Origin: Alkalibacter rhizosphaerae
GTDB taxonomy: Bacteria; Bacillota; Clostridia; Eubacteriales; Alkalibacteraceae
DNA: 64,000 bases
Reading direction: 5' to 3'
Assembly: GCF_017352215.1 (NCBI RefSeq)
Contig: NZ_CP071444.1
Span: 620,001-684,000, forward strand
The position numbers were made by a program, and so were the translations under genes. Below the pieces are notes generated by a model. It saw only the letters and a list, made by a program, of their open reading frames with translations, was not told the origin of the DNA and made no database searches. Positions 8,627 to 17,286 of this stretch are shown here, piece by piece (the stretch's first letter is position 1; each line of letters begins with the position of its first letter).

Positions 8627-10210
8627 ATGATAAATGTTAACAATGTCAGTCTCCGATTTGGAGAGCAAAAATTATTTGAAGACGTAAACTTGAAATTCAA
8701 TCCCGGAAATTGCTATGGTGTGATCGGCGCCAATGGAGCCGGGAAAAGTACTTTCTTAAAAATCCTTTCCGGCGAGATGGAACCCAATACCGGCGAAGTC
8801 TCCATCGGAAAAAATATTCGATTGTCCGTTTTGAAGCAGGACCATTACCAGTACGACGACTTGAAAGTCCTTGATACCGTGATCTACGGCAACCCCAGAC
8901 TCTTTGAAATCATGAAGGAAAAGGACGCTTTGTACGCCAAGGAAGACTTTACCGAAGATGACGGTCATCTGGCCGCTGAATTGGAAGGAGAGTTTGCCGA
9001 CCTGAACGGATGGGAAGCGGAATCCGATGCCGCTTATCTTCTCCAGGGCCTGGGCATCCCTTCCGCCCTTCACGACAAATTGGTGAAGGAATTAGATGGA
9101 AACGATAAAATCAAAGTCCTTCTGGCTCAGGCAATCTTTGGCAAACCCGGAGTTTTGCTGTTGGACGAACCTACTAACCACTTGGATCTGAAGGCCATCA
9201 ACTGGCTGGAAGAATTTTTGATCAACTTTGAAGGTACCGTCATCGTGGTCTCCCACGACAGGCACTTTCTCAATAACGTTTGCACCCATATGGCCGATGT
9301 GGATTTTGGCAAGATAAAACTGTTCAGCGGAAATTACGACTTCTGGTATGAATCCAGCCAACTGGCACTCCAACTGATGCGGGATCAAAACAAGAAAAAA
9401 GAAGACAAGATCAAACAGCTGCAGGATTTTATCTCCCGGTTCAGTGCCAATGCCAGTAAGTCCCGACAGGCCACTTCCAGAAAAAAAATTCTGGACAAGA
9501 TCTCCCTGGACGACATTCAACCTTCCACCAGAAAATACCCCTTCATCTCTTTTAAACCGGAGCGGGAGCCAGGCAACGACATTCTTTTTGTGGACGGCCT
9601 GACCAAGACCCTGGATGGCGTCAAAGTTCTGGATGATGTCACTTTTACTGTGATGCGTGATGACAAGATCGCTTTTTTGGCGGACAACGACTTCGCCGTC
9701 ACTACATTGTTCCAAATCCTGATGGGAGAAATGGAACCGGATGCGGGTAGTTTCAAATGGGGAGTCACCATGACAAAAGCCTATTTCCCAAAAGACAACA
9801 CCTCCTACTTTGAAGGTTCCGATCTTAACCTCATCGACTGGCTTCGACAATTCTCTGAGGAAAAAGCGGAAAGCTATATCCGGGGCTTCTTCGGCAAAAT
9901 GCTCTTTTCAGGAGACGAGCCCTTGAAAAACGTCAGTGTCTTGTCCGGAGGAGAAAAAGTAAGATGCATGCTGGCAAGGATGATGCAGCAAAACGCCAAC
10001 ATCCTGTTGTTGGATCACCCGACCAATCACTTGGATCTGGAGTCCATCACCGCCTTGAACAACGGGCTGAAGGATTATAAAAGTAACATATTGATCGCTT
10101 CCCATGACCACGAGCTGTTGCAGACCGTAACCAACCGTGTCATCCACATCAAGGATAAAGGCATCAAAGACAAACGCTGTACCTTTGATGAATATATCGA
10201 TCAAATGTAA
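8627..10210 (+). CDS. ABC-F family ATPase, YkpA type
   Basis: A 527-residue soluble protein with two ABC domains joined by a charged linker (about 235-320) and no membrane spans. The resemblance to Bacillus YkpA runs through the length (GNCYGVIGANGAGKSTFLKIL, SANASKSRQATSRKK, GSDLNLIDWLRQ). ABC-F proteins act on ribosomes as translation factors. NBD1 is intact: Walker A GANGAGKST, LLLDEPTNHLD. NBD2 has a degenerate Walker A (ADNDFAVTT), which relatives such as YkpA also have, and here the catalytic glutamate of Walker B is replaced by histidine (LLLDHPTNHLD), so NBD2 is unlikely to hydrolyse ATP. Signature VLSGGEKVR is kept. Monocistronic, with its own promoter and terminator. Confidence 0.93.
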   Translation: MINVNNVSLRFGEQKLFEDVNLKFNPGNCYGVIGANGAGKSTFLKILSGEMEPNTGEVSIGKNIRLSVLKQDHYQYDDLKVLDTVIYGNPRLFEIMKEKDALYAKEDFTEDDGHLAAELEGEFADLNGWEAESDAAYLLQGLGIPSALHDKLVKELDGNDKIKVLLAQAIFGKPGVLLLDEPTNHLDLKAINWLEEFLINFEGTVIVVSHDRHFLNNVCTHMADVDFGKIKLFSGNYDFWYESSQLALQLMRDQNKKKEDKIKQLQDFISRFSANASKSRQATSRKKILDKISLDDIQPSTRKYPFISFKPEREPGNDILFVDGLTKTLDGVKVLDDVTFTVMRDDKIAFLADNDFAVTTLFQILMGEMEPDAGSFKWGVTMTKAYFPKDNTSYFEGSDLNLIDWLRQFSEEKAESYIRGFFGKMLFSGDEPLKNVSVLSGGEKVRCMLARMMQQNANILLLDHPTNHLDLESITALNNGLKDYKSNILIASHDHELLQTVTNRVIHIKDKGIKDKRCTFDEYIDQM

Positions 10211-10242
10211 AAGAAGAAGGCAAACGCCTTCTTCTTTTTTTT
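10210..10242. terminator. Terminator between ABC-F gene and korB
   Basis: AAAGAAGAAGGC and GCCTTCTTCTTT pair perfectly around AAAC and are followed by eight T. The stem starts in the ABC-F stop codon and can serve the converging korB gene too. Confidence 0.9.
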
Positions 10243-10256
10243 CTTGAATGGTACTA

Positions 10257-11108
10257 CTACTCCATGATCAACTGATTCACCTGGGACAGATCCCTCTTTC
10301 GACGTACAATGGCCGTCTTATCTTCTTCATATACCGGTTGAAGATCGGCAAAGGTCGCCAGCCCTTCCTTCTTATACAAAACGCCCAGTGGAAATTTGTC
10401 GGACTCCATTGCTGCCGCCATGGCCATGTTCCAGTCCGTCGGATCGTGACTTCCGTCCAAGGGATAGGTATGCTCCTTATACCAACGATACGTGTTCACC
10501 TTGTTGAAGCTGACACATGGGTGGAAAATATCGACCAAAGCATATCCCTTGTGTTCAATAGCTGCCTTGATCACGTCTTTGACCTGTTCCTTGTCCCCGG
10601 AGAAAACACGGGCAACAAATGTGGCTCCCAAAACCAGAGCCAAAGCCAGGGGATTCATGGGTTCGTTGACAACACCATTGATTTGGACCCCCGTTTTAAA
10701 ATCTTTTCTACTGGTGGGGGATGCCTGACCTTTTGTCAGACCATACACCATGTTGTTGTGGACCAGGTGGGTGATGTCGGGATTTCGTCTTACATTATGG
10801 ATGAAATGATTGCCGCCTTCTCCATACATATCTCCATCTCCACCTTCGGCAATGACGGTCAATTCCGGATTTGCTCCTTTGATGGCAACTGCCACAGGCA
10901 TCGCCCTTCCATGAAGACCATTGAAATAGTTGGCGCCGATGTACTGGGGCATTTTAGCCGCTTGCCCGATGCCGGAACTAAAAACCACATTCTGCGGTTT
11001 CAACTCCAATTCCTGCAAAGCCTGTATGATGCTGTCTCTTATGTTGAAATTGCCGCATCCGGGACACCAGGCCAGATCCAATCCTTCCTTCATTTCAAAG
11101 TTTTTCAT
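10257..11108 (-). CDS. korB: 2-oxoacid:ferredoxin oxidoreductase, beta subunit
   Basis: The 283-residue subunit binds thiamine diphosphate. It shows WCPGCGN near the N-terminus (Fe-S ligands), FSSGIGQAAKMP, and the ThDP/Mg motif GDGDMYGEGGNHFIHNVRRN. With the alpha subunit it oxidatively decarboxylates a 2-oxoacid, probably 2-oxoglutarate by resemblance to KorAB, giving acyl-CoA and reduced ferredoxin. The ATG overlaps the stop of the upstream alpha gene by four bases (ATGA), indicating translational coupling. Branched-chain or pyruvate substrates cannot be excluded. Confidence 0.9.
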   Translation of the reverse strand: MKNFEMKEGLDLAWCPGCGNFNIRDSIIQALQELELKPQNVVFSSGIGQAAKMPQYIGANYFNGLHGRAMPVAVAIKGANPELTVIAEGGDGDMYGEGGNHFIHNVRRNPDITHLVHNNMVYGLTKGQASPTSRKDFKTGVQINGVVNEPMNPLALALVLGATFVARVFSGDKEQVKDVIKAAIEHKGYALVDIFHPCVSFNKVNTYRWYKEHTYPLDGSHDPTDWNMAMAAAMESDKFPLGVLYKKEGLATFADLQPVYEEDKTAIVRRKRDLSQVNQLIME

Positions 11109-12802
11109 CTCAGCACCTCCTCCAATCGCGCTTTCAAGTTTTCTACGGCAAAAGGTGCGCCATCATATTGCAAAACTTGGTGGTCCACCTTTATTCCCAA
11201 TTCCATTTGCAACAGCTTGGCCAACTGTCCATTGGAGTTGTTCTCCACCACCACTACGTTTTTTGCCTTTCGAAAGTATTCCACCAGGTCTTTTCGCAAA
11301 GGGTACAATTGTTTGAGGGATAGAAATCCAGTTTTCGGATAATTCCCGGTCTCCAGACATTCCTTCACCACGCCGTAGGTGGATCCCCAACCTACGACCA
11401 GTTGATCATAGTCCATATCCCCCTGTAATTCTTCCAGTACATAATCTTTGAGTATTTCTTCCTTTTTCGCCAGTCTTTTTTCGTGCATCTTCACCCGCAC
11501 GCCAAAATCTTCCGTAATGGTGCCTTCTTCATCATGTTCGTCACTGTCCACTTTGACCAAACCTTTTCCATAACCTGGAATCCCTCTTTCAGAAATGGGA
11601 CCTTCACCCAGCCGATAGCGAAGGTAATCTTCCTTTGTTTCTATTATAAAAGTCTCCGTATACTTTTCATCCAATTCAAATCGTTCCATCAAGCCAATGG
11701 ATTCCAAATAAAACTGATCCGTCAATACAACGACGGGCACCTGGTATTTGTCCGCCAAATAGAAGGCCCGTTGTCCCAATTCTACGCCGTCCCGGAGGGT
11801 ACCGGGAGCAAGGATGATCTTCGGATAATCACCATGACCGGCGAATACGGCCTGAAGCAGATCTCCCTGCTCCGTTCGTGTCGGCAACCCCGTTGCCGGT
11901 CCTGGTCTTTGTGCCAAATGGACCACACAGGGAGTTTCCGTCATGCCGGATAAACTCATGGCTTCTTCCATCAAGGAAAACCCTCCACCGGAGGTTGTTG
12001 CCAGTCCTCGACCACCGGCATACCAGATCCCCAACACCATGTTCAATGCGGCGATCTCATCTTCTGCCTGTTCCACCAATACACCGAAGTCTTTCGACTT
12101 CCCAGCCAGATAAATGAGCACACCTGTGGAAGGACTCATGGGATAGGAGCAAACTGCGTTGCATCCTCCCCCCAAGAATCCGATGCCGACAGCCTGGGTG
12201 CCATTGAGAACTTTCATGGTTTCATCCAAACGACCCACCTGTGAGAAGGACAAGGAAAAATCATAATCCTTTCCTTCCTTGTATCCCATATCGAATGCCT
12301 GAAAATTATCCTGAACGATCTTATCTCCCTTGCTGGAGAAGCGCTCTTCGATCAGTTCTTTGCAGGTACCATCATCCACGTTGAGCATGCCCGTGGTGAA
12401 ACCAAAGATCACCGTATTCAAGAACAGTTTGCCGCCTGCCTCTTTCGCCATTTTTTCAAAATCGTATTTTAAAAACGTTCCGCCAAAAGCATCCAAAAAC
12501 GCATCATCCACATAATCCTCCCGACCGACAAGGATGGTTCCTTTATGGATCCGGCTTTTCAATCGTTCCAAACTATGGTCATTCAACAAAAACAACACAT
12601 CGATGGCTTCTTTGTACGCCGAAACTTCGCCGTTGCTGATGCGGATCTCCGTGGTGTTGTTTCCTCCTCGAACACGGCTCATGACATCGCTGCAGGAAAA
12701 AACAAAATAATCTTTGGATAAAACGGTCATCAGAAAATCTTCAATGGTTTGGATCCCCTGCCCTGCTTCTCCAGAAAAAACCAAAGTGATTGATTGATTC
12801 AT
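11105..12802 (-). CDS. korA: 2-oxoacid:ferredoxin oxidoreductase, fused gamma-alpha subunit
   Basis: The 565-residue protein fuses a gamma domain (about 1-185, with FSGEAGQGIQT at the N-terminus and MSRVRGGNN) to the alpha/pyrimidine-binding domain. GFLGGGCNAVCSYPMSPSTGV, EDEIAALNMVLGIWYAGGRG and TTSGGGFSLMEE follow, and a C-terminal domain II ends in VVVVENNSNGQL. This fused form is typical of two-subunit KorAB enzymes, which lack a separate ferredoxin-like delta subunit. It forms a heterodimer with KorB; no further subunit is encoded nearby. Confidence 0.9.
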   Translation of the reverse strand: MNQSITLVFSGEAGQGIQTIEDFLMTVLSKDYFVFSCSDVMSRVRGGNNTTEIRISNGEVSAYKEAIDVLFLLNDHSLERLKSRIHKGTILVGREDYVDDAFLDAFGGTFLKYDFEKMAKEAGGKLFLNTVIFGFTTGMLNVDDGTCKELIEERFSSKGDKIVQDNFQAFDMGYKEGKDYDFSLSFSQVGRLDETMKVLNGTQAVGIGFLGGGCNAVCSYPMSPSTGVLIYLAGKSKDFGVLVEQAEDEIAALNMVLGIWYAGGRGLATTSGGGFSLMEEAMSLSGMTETPCVVHLAQRPGPATGLPTRTEQGDLLQAVFAGHGDYPKIILAPGTLRDGVELGQRAFYLADKYQVPVVVLTDQFYLESIGLMERFELDEKYTETFIIETKEDYLRYRLGEGPISERGIPGYGKGLVKVDSDEHDEEGTITEDFGVRVKMHEKRLAKKEEILKDYVLEELQGDMDYDQLVVGWGSTYGVVKECLETGNYPKTGFLSLKQLYPLRKDLVEYFRKAKNVVVVENNSNGQLAKLLQMELGIKVDHQVLQYDGAPFAVENLKARLEEVLR

Positions 12803-12879
12803 GTTCTGCCTCCTCTTTCTATCATTTGTTTCTTTAAGTTATATATCCATCCCCGAGAAATATAAACCTCAATTCATGG

Positions 12880-12908
12880 AAAAGAGCATTCCCGGCGGGA
12901 ATGCTCTC
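12880..12908 (-). terminator. Terminator after acsA
   Basis: AGAGCATTCCC and GGGAATGCTCT pair over 11 bases with a three-base loop, followed on the minus strand by TTTTCC. It lies just beyond the acsA stop. Confidence 0.75.
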
Positions 12909-12915
12909 CTGTTTT

Positions 12916-14637
12916 TTATTCCATGGTCGATAAGTCGCCAGTCGGCAAATTCAATTCCCATGCTTTCAATACCCGGCGCATGATCTTGCCGCTTCGGGTT
13001 TTTGGCAATTTGTCCTTAAACTCGATCTCTCTCGGGGCAGCGTGGGCCGCCAAACCGTTTTTGACAAAGAGACGGATTTCTTCTTTTAATTCATCTGTTG
13101 GTTCATATCCCTTTCGCAAAGCGATAAAGGCTTTGATGATCTCGCCCCGGACCGGGTCTGGTTTACCTATGACTCCAGCTTCCGCAACTGCAGGATGTTC
13201 GATAAGCTTGCTTTCCACTTCAAATGGACCGACCCTCTCTCCTGCCGTCATGATGACGTCATCGATGCGGCCCTGGAACCAAAAGTATCCATCCTCATCC
13301 ATATAGGCGGAATCCCCGGATACGTACCAGGTGTCGTTCATAAAATAGGAACGATATTTTTCCGGATTGTTCCAGATTTCTTTCATCATGGATGGCCAGC
13401 CTTTTCGAATGGCCAGATTTCCCATCCGATTGGGGGACAATACTTCCCCTCGGTCATCCACGATGGCCGCTTCCACGCCGGGAATGGGCTTGCCCATGGA
13501 TCCCGGTCGGATCTCCATGGATGGATAGTTGCATATCATTTGTCCACCGGTCTCCGTCATCCACCAGGTATCATGGATCCTTTTTCCAAAGACCTGCATG
13601 GCCCATTTGATAACTTCCGGATTAAGCGGTTCTCCGACGCTCAATACATGACGAAGCGCAGACAAGTCAAATTTCTCCACCAGTTTGTCTCCGGCACCCA
13701 TCAACATGCGGAATGCAGTTGGTGCACTGTACCAAATCGTCACCTTATAACGCTCCAATGTGTCATACCAGTGTTCCGGATTGAATCGTCCCCCCAATAT
13801 GACGTTTGTGATCCCGCTCAGCCATGGTGCAAATATTCCGTAGGATGTTCCTGTGACCCAACCTGGATCCGCTGTACACCAGTATATGTCATCCTCTTTA
13901 AAATCCAGGACCCATTTCGCCGTTTGATAATGCTGGATCATGGCGCGATGAGCGTGCAACACACCCTTGGGTTTACCGGTGGACCCGGATGTATAATGAA
14001 GGATCAATCCACCTTCCAAACCTACCCATTCGATGTCAAAAGAATCGGACATGTCTTCGATGTCTTTTTGATAATCCAATACCGATTCGGATTCCTCTAC
14101 ATCATCCCCTACGACGACCAGGTATTTCAATTCCGGCAGGTCTTCTACCGGGATCCTTCCCATCAGTTCCGGTGTGGTGACGATGGCCATGGCGCCGGAA
14201 TCTTCCAGACGATCACGGACGGCTCCTTCCATGAATGCCTCAAACAAAGGTCCTACGATGGCACCTGTTTTGATCAATCCCAAAATCGCAAAGTACAATT
14301 CCGGGGTTCTCGGCATGAACACAAAAACCCGATCCCCTTTTTTCACGCCTACTTTTTCCTTGAAATAATTTGCCGCTTTGTTGGATTCTTTCATCAAGTC
14401 TTCATAACTATAAAACTCTTCTCGTTGGTCGTCTTTGTAAATGAACGCTGTCTTATCTCCACGACCTTCGTGAACATGACGATCCACCGCCTCGTAGGCC
14501 ATGTTGACCCTTCGGGGTTCCATGGCGGACCATGCAAAGTTTTTTTCCACGTCTTCCCATTGGAATGTGGCCCTCTCTTGTTCATAATCTTTGAGATTAT
14601 ATGTGCCCGGTACGACTTTCAATGGCTCCGTTTTCAT
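12916..14637 (-). CDS. acsA: Acetyl-CoA synthetase (AMP-forming)
   Basis: A 573-residue adenylate-forming enzyme that activates acetate to acetyl-CoA with ATP via acetyl-AMP. The phosphate-binding loop YTSGSTGKPKG, the YWCTADPGWVTG segment, WWMTETGG and the C-terminal PKTRSGKIMRR are visible. The lysine in SGK (about position 551) is the residue that AcuA-type acetyltransferases modify. Length matches Bacillus AcsA (about 572) rather than the longer enteric Acs. acuABC lies divergently upstream, exactly as in Bacillus, which makes the assignment strong. Confidence 0.95.
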   Translation of the reverse strand: MKTEPLKVVPGTYNLKDYEQERATFQWEDVEKNFAWSAMEPRRVNMAYEAVDRHVHEGRGDKTAFIYKDDQREEFYSYEDLMKESNKAANYFKEKVGVKKGDRVFVFMPRTPELYFAILGLIKTGAIVGPLFEAFMEGAVRDRLEDSGAMAIVTTPELMGRIPVEDLPELKYLVVVGDDVEESESVLDYQKDIEDMSDSFDIEWVGLEGGLILHYTSGSTGKPKGVLHAHRAMIQHYQTAKWVLDFKEDDIYWCTADPGWVTGTSYGIFAPWLSGITNVILGGRFNPEHWYDTLERYKVTIWYSAPTAFRMLMGAGDKLVEKFDLSALRHVLSVGEPLNPEVIKWAMQVFGKRIHDTWWMTETGGQMICNYPSMEIRPGSMGKPIPGVEAAIVDDRGEVLSPNRMGNLAIRKGWPSMMKEIWNNPEKYRSYFMNDTWYVSGDSAYMDEDGYFWFQGRIDDVIMTAGERVGPFEVESKLIEHPAVAEAGVIGKPDPVRGEIIKAFIALRKGYEPTDELKEEIRLFVKNGLAAHAAPREIEFKDKLPKTRSGKIMRRVLKAWELNLPTGDLSTME

Positions 14638-14678
14638 ATTTATACCCCCTTGATGGTAAATTTATGGATTATAATACC

Positions 14679-14710
14679 ATACAAACGATTACATAACAAT
14701 CGTTTTGTAT
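14679..14710. promoter_or_regulatory. Inverted repeat in acsA-acuA divergent promoter region
   Basis: ATACAAACGATT and AATCGTTTTGTAT are near-perfect inverted copies (one extra base in the right arm) with a 7-base spacer. They lie in the 169-base region between the acsA and acuA starts, about 45 bases upstream of acsA. A shared operator for both directions is plausible; no regulator gene is adjacent. Confidence 0.5.
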
Positions 14711-14806
14711 GTCATATTCTTGTTTGTTTATTAACTTTCAGCATTGCAACACGTATTTATATTATAATATAATAAAATGAAATCCATTACAATAGCGGGG
14801 GATCCC

Positions 14807-15439
14807 ATGAACCATATCAAATCTTTCTATTACAAACCCATACCTTCCAAAGGGGAAAAAATCGTCATCGAAGGACCTGTCAGCAGCAGCGTTCTAAGAC
14901 GATTGAAATTCCATGAAGGCCTTCATGCGTTTCGCGAACCGGAAGAACAGCACCAGGCCATCATTGAAATTGCCGAACTGGAAGAAGGGCGGATCATCAT
15001 TGCCAGAAAAGAAGACACCATAATCGGCTATTGCACCATTTTGTATCCGGATCCCATGGAACGGTGGTCGGAGGCACAAATGGACGATCTGCTGGAATTG
15101 GGTGCCATTGAAGTAGCAAATGAATATAGGAACCTGTCCATCAGCAAGTCGATCCTGGAAGTTGCCATGATGGATCCCTTCATGGAAAATTACATCATCA
15201 TCACCACGGAATACTACTGGCACTGGGATCTTAAAAATTCAGGCCTTGATGTCTGGCAATATCGGGATGTCATGGAAAAAGTCATGTCCGCCGGAGGTCT
15301 GGAGTATTTCGCCACCGATGATCCCGAAATCACCGCACATCCCGCCAACTGCCTGATGGCTCGCATCGGAAAAAACGTTCCACCATCGTCCATCGAGAAA
15401 TTTGACCGGTTGCGCTTTCGCAATCGCTTCATGTATTGA
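14807..15439 (+). CDS. acuA: Acetoin utilization protein AcuA, protein acetyltransferase
   Basis: The 210-residue GNAT-family protein acetylates and inactivates AcsA in Bacillus. Family-typical stretches are EGPVSSSVLRRL near the N-terminus, IIEIAELEEGRIIIAR and ANEYRNLSISKSILE (acetyl-CoA binding loop). An in-frame ATG at 14777 has no ribosome site. The ATG at 14807 follows GGGGGATCCC and gives the N-terminus and exact length of Bacillus AcuA, so it was chosen. First gene of acuABC, divergent from acsA. Confidence 0.93.
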   Translation: MNHIKSFYYKPIPSKGEKIVIEGPVSSSVLRRLKFHEGLHAFREPEEQHQAIIEIAELEEGRIIIARKEDTIIGYCTILYPDPMERWSEAQMDDLLELGAIEVANEYRNLSISKSILEVAMMDPFMENYIIITTEYYWHWDLKNSGLDVWQYRDVMEKVMSAGGLEYFATDDPEITAHPANCLMARIGKNVPPSSIEKFDRLRFRNRFMY

Positions 15440-15453
15440 TAAGGAGGCAAAAC

Positions 15454-16083
15454 ATGTTTGTAGAAAATATCATGATCAAAAAAGTAATTACCCTGCGCCC
15501 GGATTCCACCATTTCGGAAGCCATGGTGCTGATGCAAAAGAACCGCATCCGTCATCTACCCGTCGTTGACGACAATAACCAAATCCTCGGGATCATCTCG
15601 GACCGGGATGTTCGAGATGCCAGCCCTTCGGTCCTCTTGCCGGAAACGGACAACTCCTATTTGAGACTTTCCGTTTCAAAAATCATGACCCAGGACTTGA
15701 TCACCGGTAGCCCTTTGGATTTTATCGAAGATGTGGCCGCCACTTTTTACGAATATAAAATAAGCTGCCTGCCCATCACCAATCAGGACAAATTGTTGGG
15801 GATCGTCACAGAAAGCGATCTTCTCCGCAGCTTCGTGGAACTTACAGGGGCAGGTCAACCGGGCAGCCGCCTGGAGATCCAGGTGGATCATACCCCAGGA
15901 TCCTTGGGCAAGATCTCCACCATCATTTCAGCAAGAAACATCAATATTTTAAGCGTGTTCATCTATCCGGCAAAAGACGAAGACCACCGACTCCTGGTCT
16001 TCCGATTAAAAATCATGAATCCCATGGAATTGGCTCTCGATCTTCGGGAACAAGGCTTTGATGTCGTATGGCCCATCCTGTAA
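15454..16083 (+). CDS. acuB: AcuB, CBS-pair and ACT domain protein
   Basis: A 209-residue regulatory protein: two CBS repeats (about 1-130; DSTISEAMVLMQKNRIRHLPVVD and LLGIVTESDLLRSF mark them) followed by an ACT-type domain (about 140-209, VDHTPGSLGKISTIISARNINI). CBS pairs bind adenine nucleotides, so AcuB may report energy state to the AcsA acetylation switch, though its function is not established. The start at 15454 follows AAGGAGGCAAAAC; 14 bases separate it from the acuA stop. Confidence 0.92.
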   Translation: MFVENIMIKKVITLRPDSTISEAMVLMQKNRIRHLPVVDDNNQILGIISDRDVRDASPSVLLPETDNSYLRLSVSKIMTQDLITGSPLDFIEDVAATFYEYKISCLPITNQDKLLGIVTESDLLRSFVELTGAGQPGSRLEIQVDHTPGSLGKISTIISARNINILSVFIYPAKDEDHRLLVFRLKIMNPMELALDLREQGFDVVWPIL

Positions 16084-17285
16084 CTTCACATCCGATTTTT
16101 ATCTATTCACCGGTTTTTGACAATTACCGTTTTTCCCATGATCATCCTTTCGACCCCATCCGCATTCGATTGACCTACGAATTGTTGCGGGCCAGCGGCA
16201 TATTGCAGGATCATCACTTGGTGGATCCAAGGGAAGCCAGCGTTGCGGAGTTGCTGCTGGCTCATCGGGAAGATTATGTGGAGTTCGTCAAAACGAAAGG
16301 AAGCACCGGTGAAAATATCTACTGCAAGGAAGCCAATCGATTTGGTTTGTGCACGGAGGATACACCCACCTTCTTTGGTATGCATCATTCAGCAGCGACC
16401 ATAACAGGGGGTACCCTTCTCGGAGCCAAACATGTGCTGGAAGGAGTCAACAACCACGCACTGAATTTGTCCGGCGGACTGCATCACGCCACCAGCGGCA
16501 AAGCCTCCGGCTTTTGCGTGTATAATGATTTGAACGTGGCCATTGCTTACATTCGCAAGCATACGGATCTTCGCATTTTGTACATCGATACGGACGCCCA
16601 CCATGGGGACGGTGTCCAGTTTCATTTTTATGACGACCCCATGGTCTGCACCCTTTCCATTCATGAAACAGGGAGGTATCTTTTCCCCGGCACCGGTTCC
16701 GTGCGGGAACGGGGCAACGGCAAAGGATACGGGTCCAGCTTCAACATACCACTTGACGCCTACACGGAAGACGAATCCTTTCAATACGTTTTGGAAAATT
16801 CCCTTTATATCGTGGCTGAACATTTCAAACCGGATATCATCGTTTCCCAACACGGGGCCGATTGCCATTACCTGGACCACATGTCCCACATGTCTTTGAC
16901 CATGGATTCTTTTCGTTTCATCCCGAAGATCATCCATAAGATCGCCCATGAATATTGCCAGGGCCGTTGGCTGGCTACCGGTGGCGGAGGCTACAACGCT
17001 TACGATGTGGTCCCTCGCGCCTGGGCACTTGTCTGGAAAGAAATGGCCGATGTGCCATCAGGCCAGGTTCCAGATGAACTACCGGGATCCTACCTGTCCT
17101 TGGTACGCCAATGGACGGATGAACCCATTTGTCCCACATGGATGGATCACGGAAAAGACTACAACTCCATTCCTCGAAGGGAAGAAATATCCGACAAGAA
17201 CAAAAAAAGCCTGATCGATGCCATGTACGCCATCAACAGCGGACAAATCGGAAACAATTTCTTTGCCAACCGCATCGTGGAGTGA
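16068..17285 (+). CDS. acuC: AcuC, histone-deacetylase-like protein deacetylase
   Basis: A 405-residue class I-type deacetylase that removes the acetyl group from AcsA and restores activity in Bacillus. Zinc and catalytic motifs are visible: GGLHHATSGKASGFCVYND, DTDAHHGDGVQFHF, the SQHGADCH region and ATGGGGYNAYDVVPRAW. The ATG overlaps the end of acuB by 16 bases, so it depends on coupling; the ribosome site is weak. The C-terminus extends beyond the catalytic core as in Bacillus AcuC. Confidence 0.93.
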   Translation: MAHPVTSHPIFIYSPVFDNYRFSHDHPFDPIRIRLTYELLRASGILQDHHLVDPREASVAELLLAHREDYVEFVKTKGSTGENIYCKEANRFGLCTEDTPTFFGMHHSAATITGGTLLGAKHVLEGVNNHALNLSGGLHHATSGKASGFCVYNDLNVAIAYIRKHTDLRILYIDTDAHHGDGVQFHFYDDPMVCTLSIHETGRYLFPGTGSVRERGNGKGYGSSFNIPLDAYTEDESFQYVLENSLYIVAEHFKPDIIVSQHGADCHYLDHMSHMSLTMDSFRFIPKIIHKIAHEYCQGRWLATGGGGYNAYDVVPRAWALVWKEMADVPSGQVPDELPGSYLSLVRQWTDEPICPTWMDHGKDYNSIPRREEISDKNKKSLIDAMYAINSGQIGNNFFANRIVE

Positions 17286-17286
17286 T

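Noticed and set aside
10248-11342. Long plus-strand open frame across korB and the end of korA
   Set aside because: It is antisense to two well-identified, overlapping genes and its translation resembles no protein.
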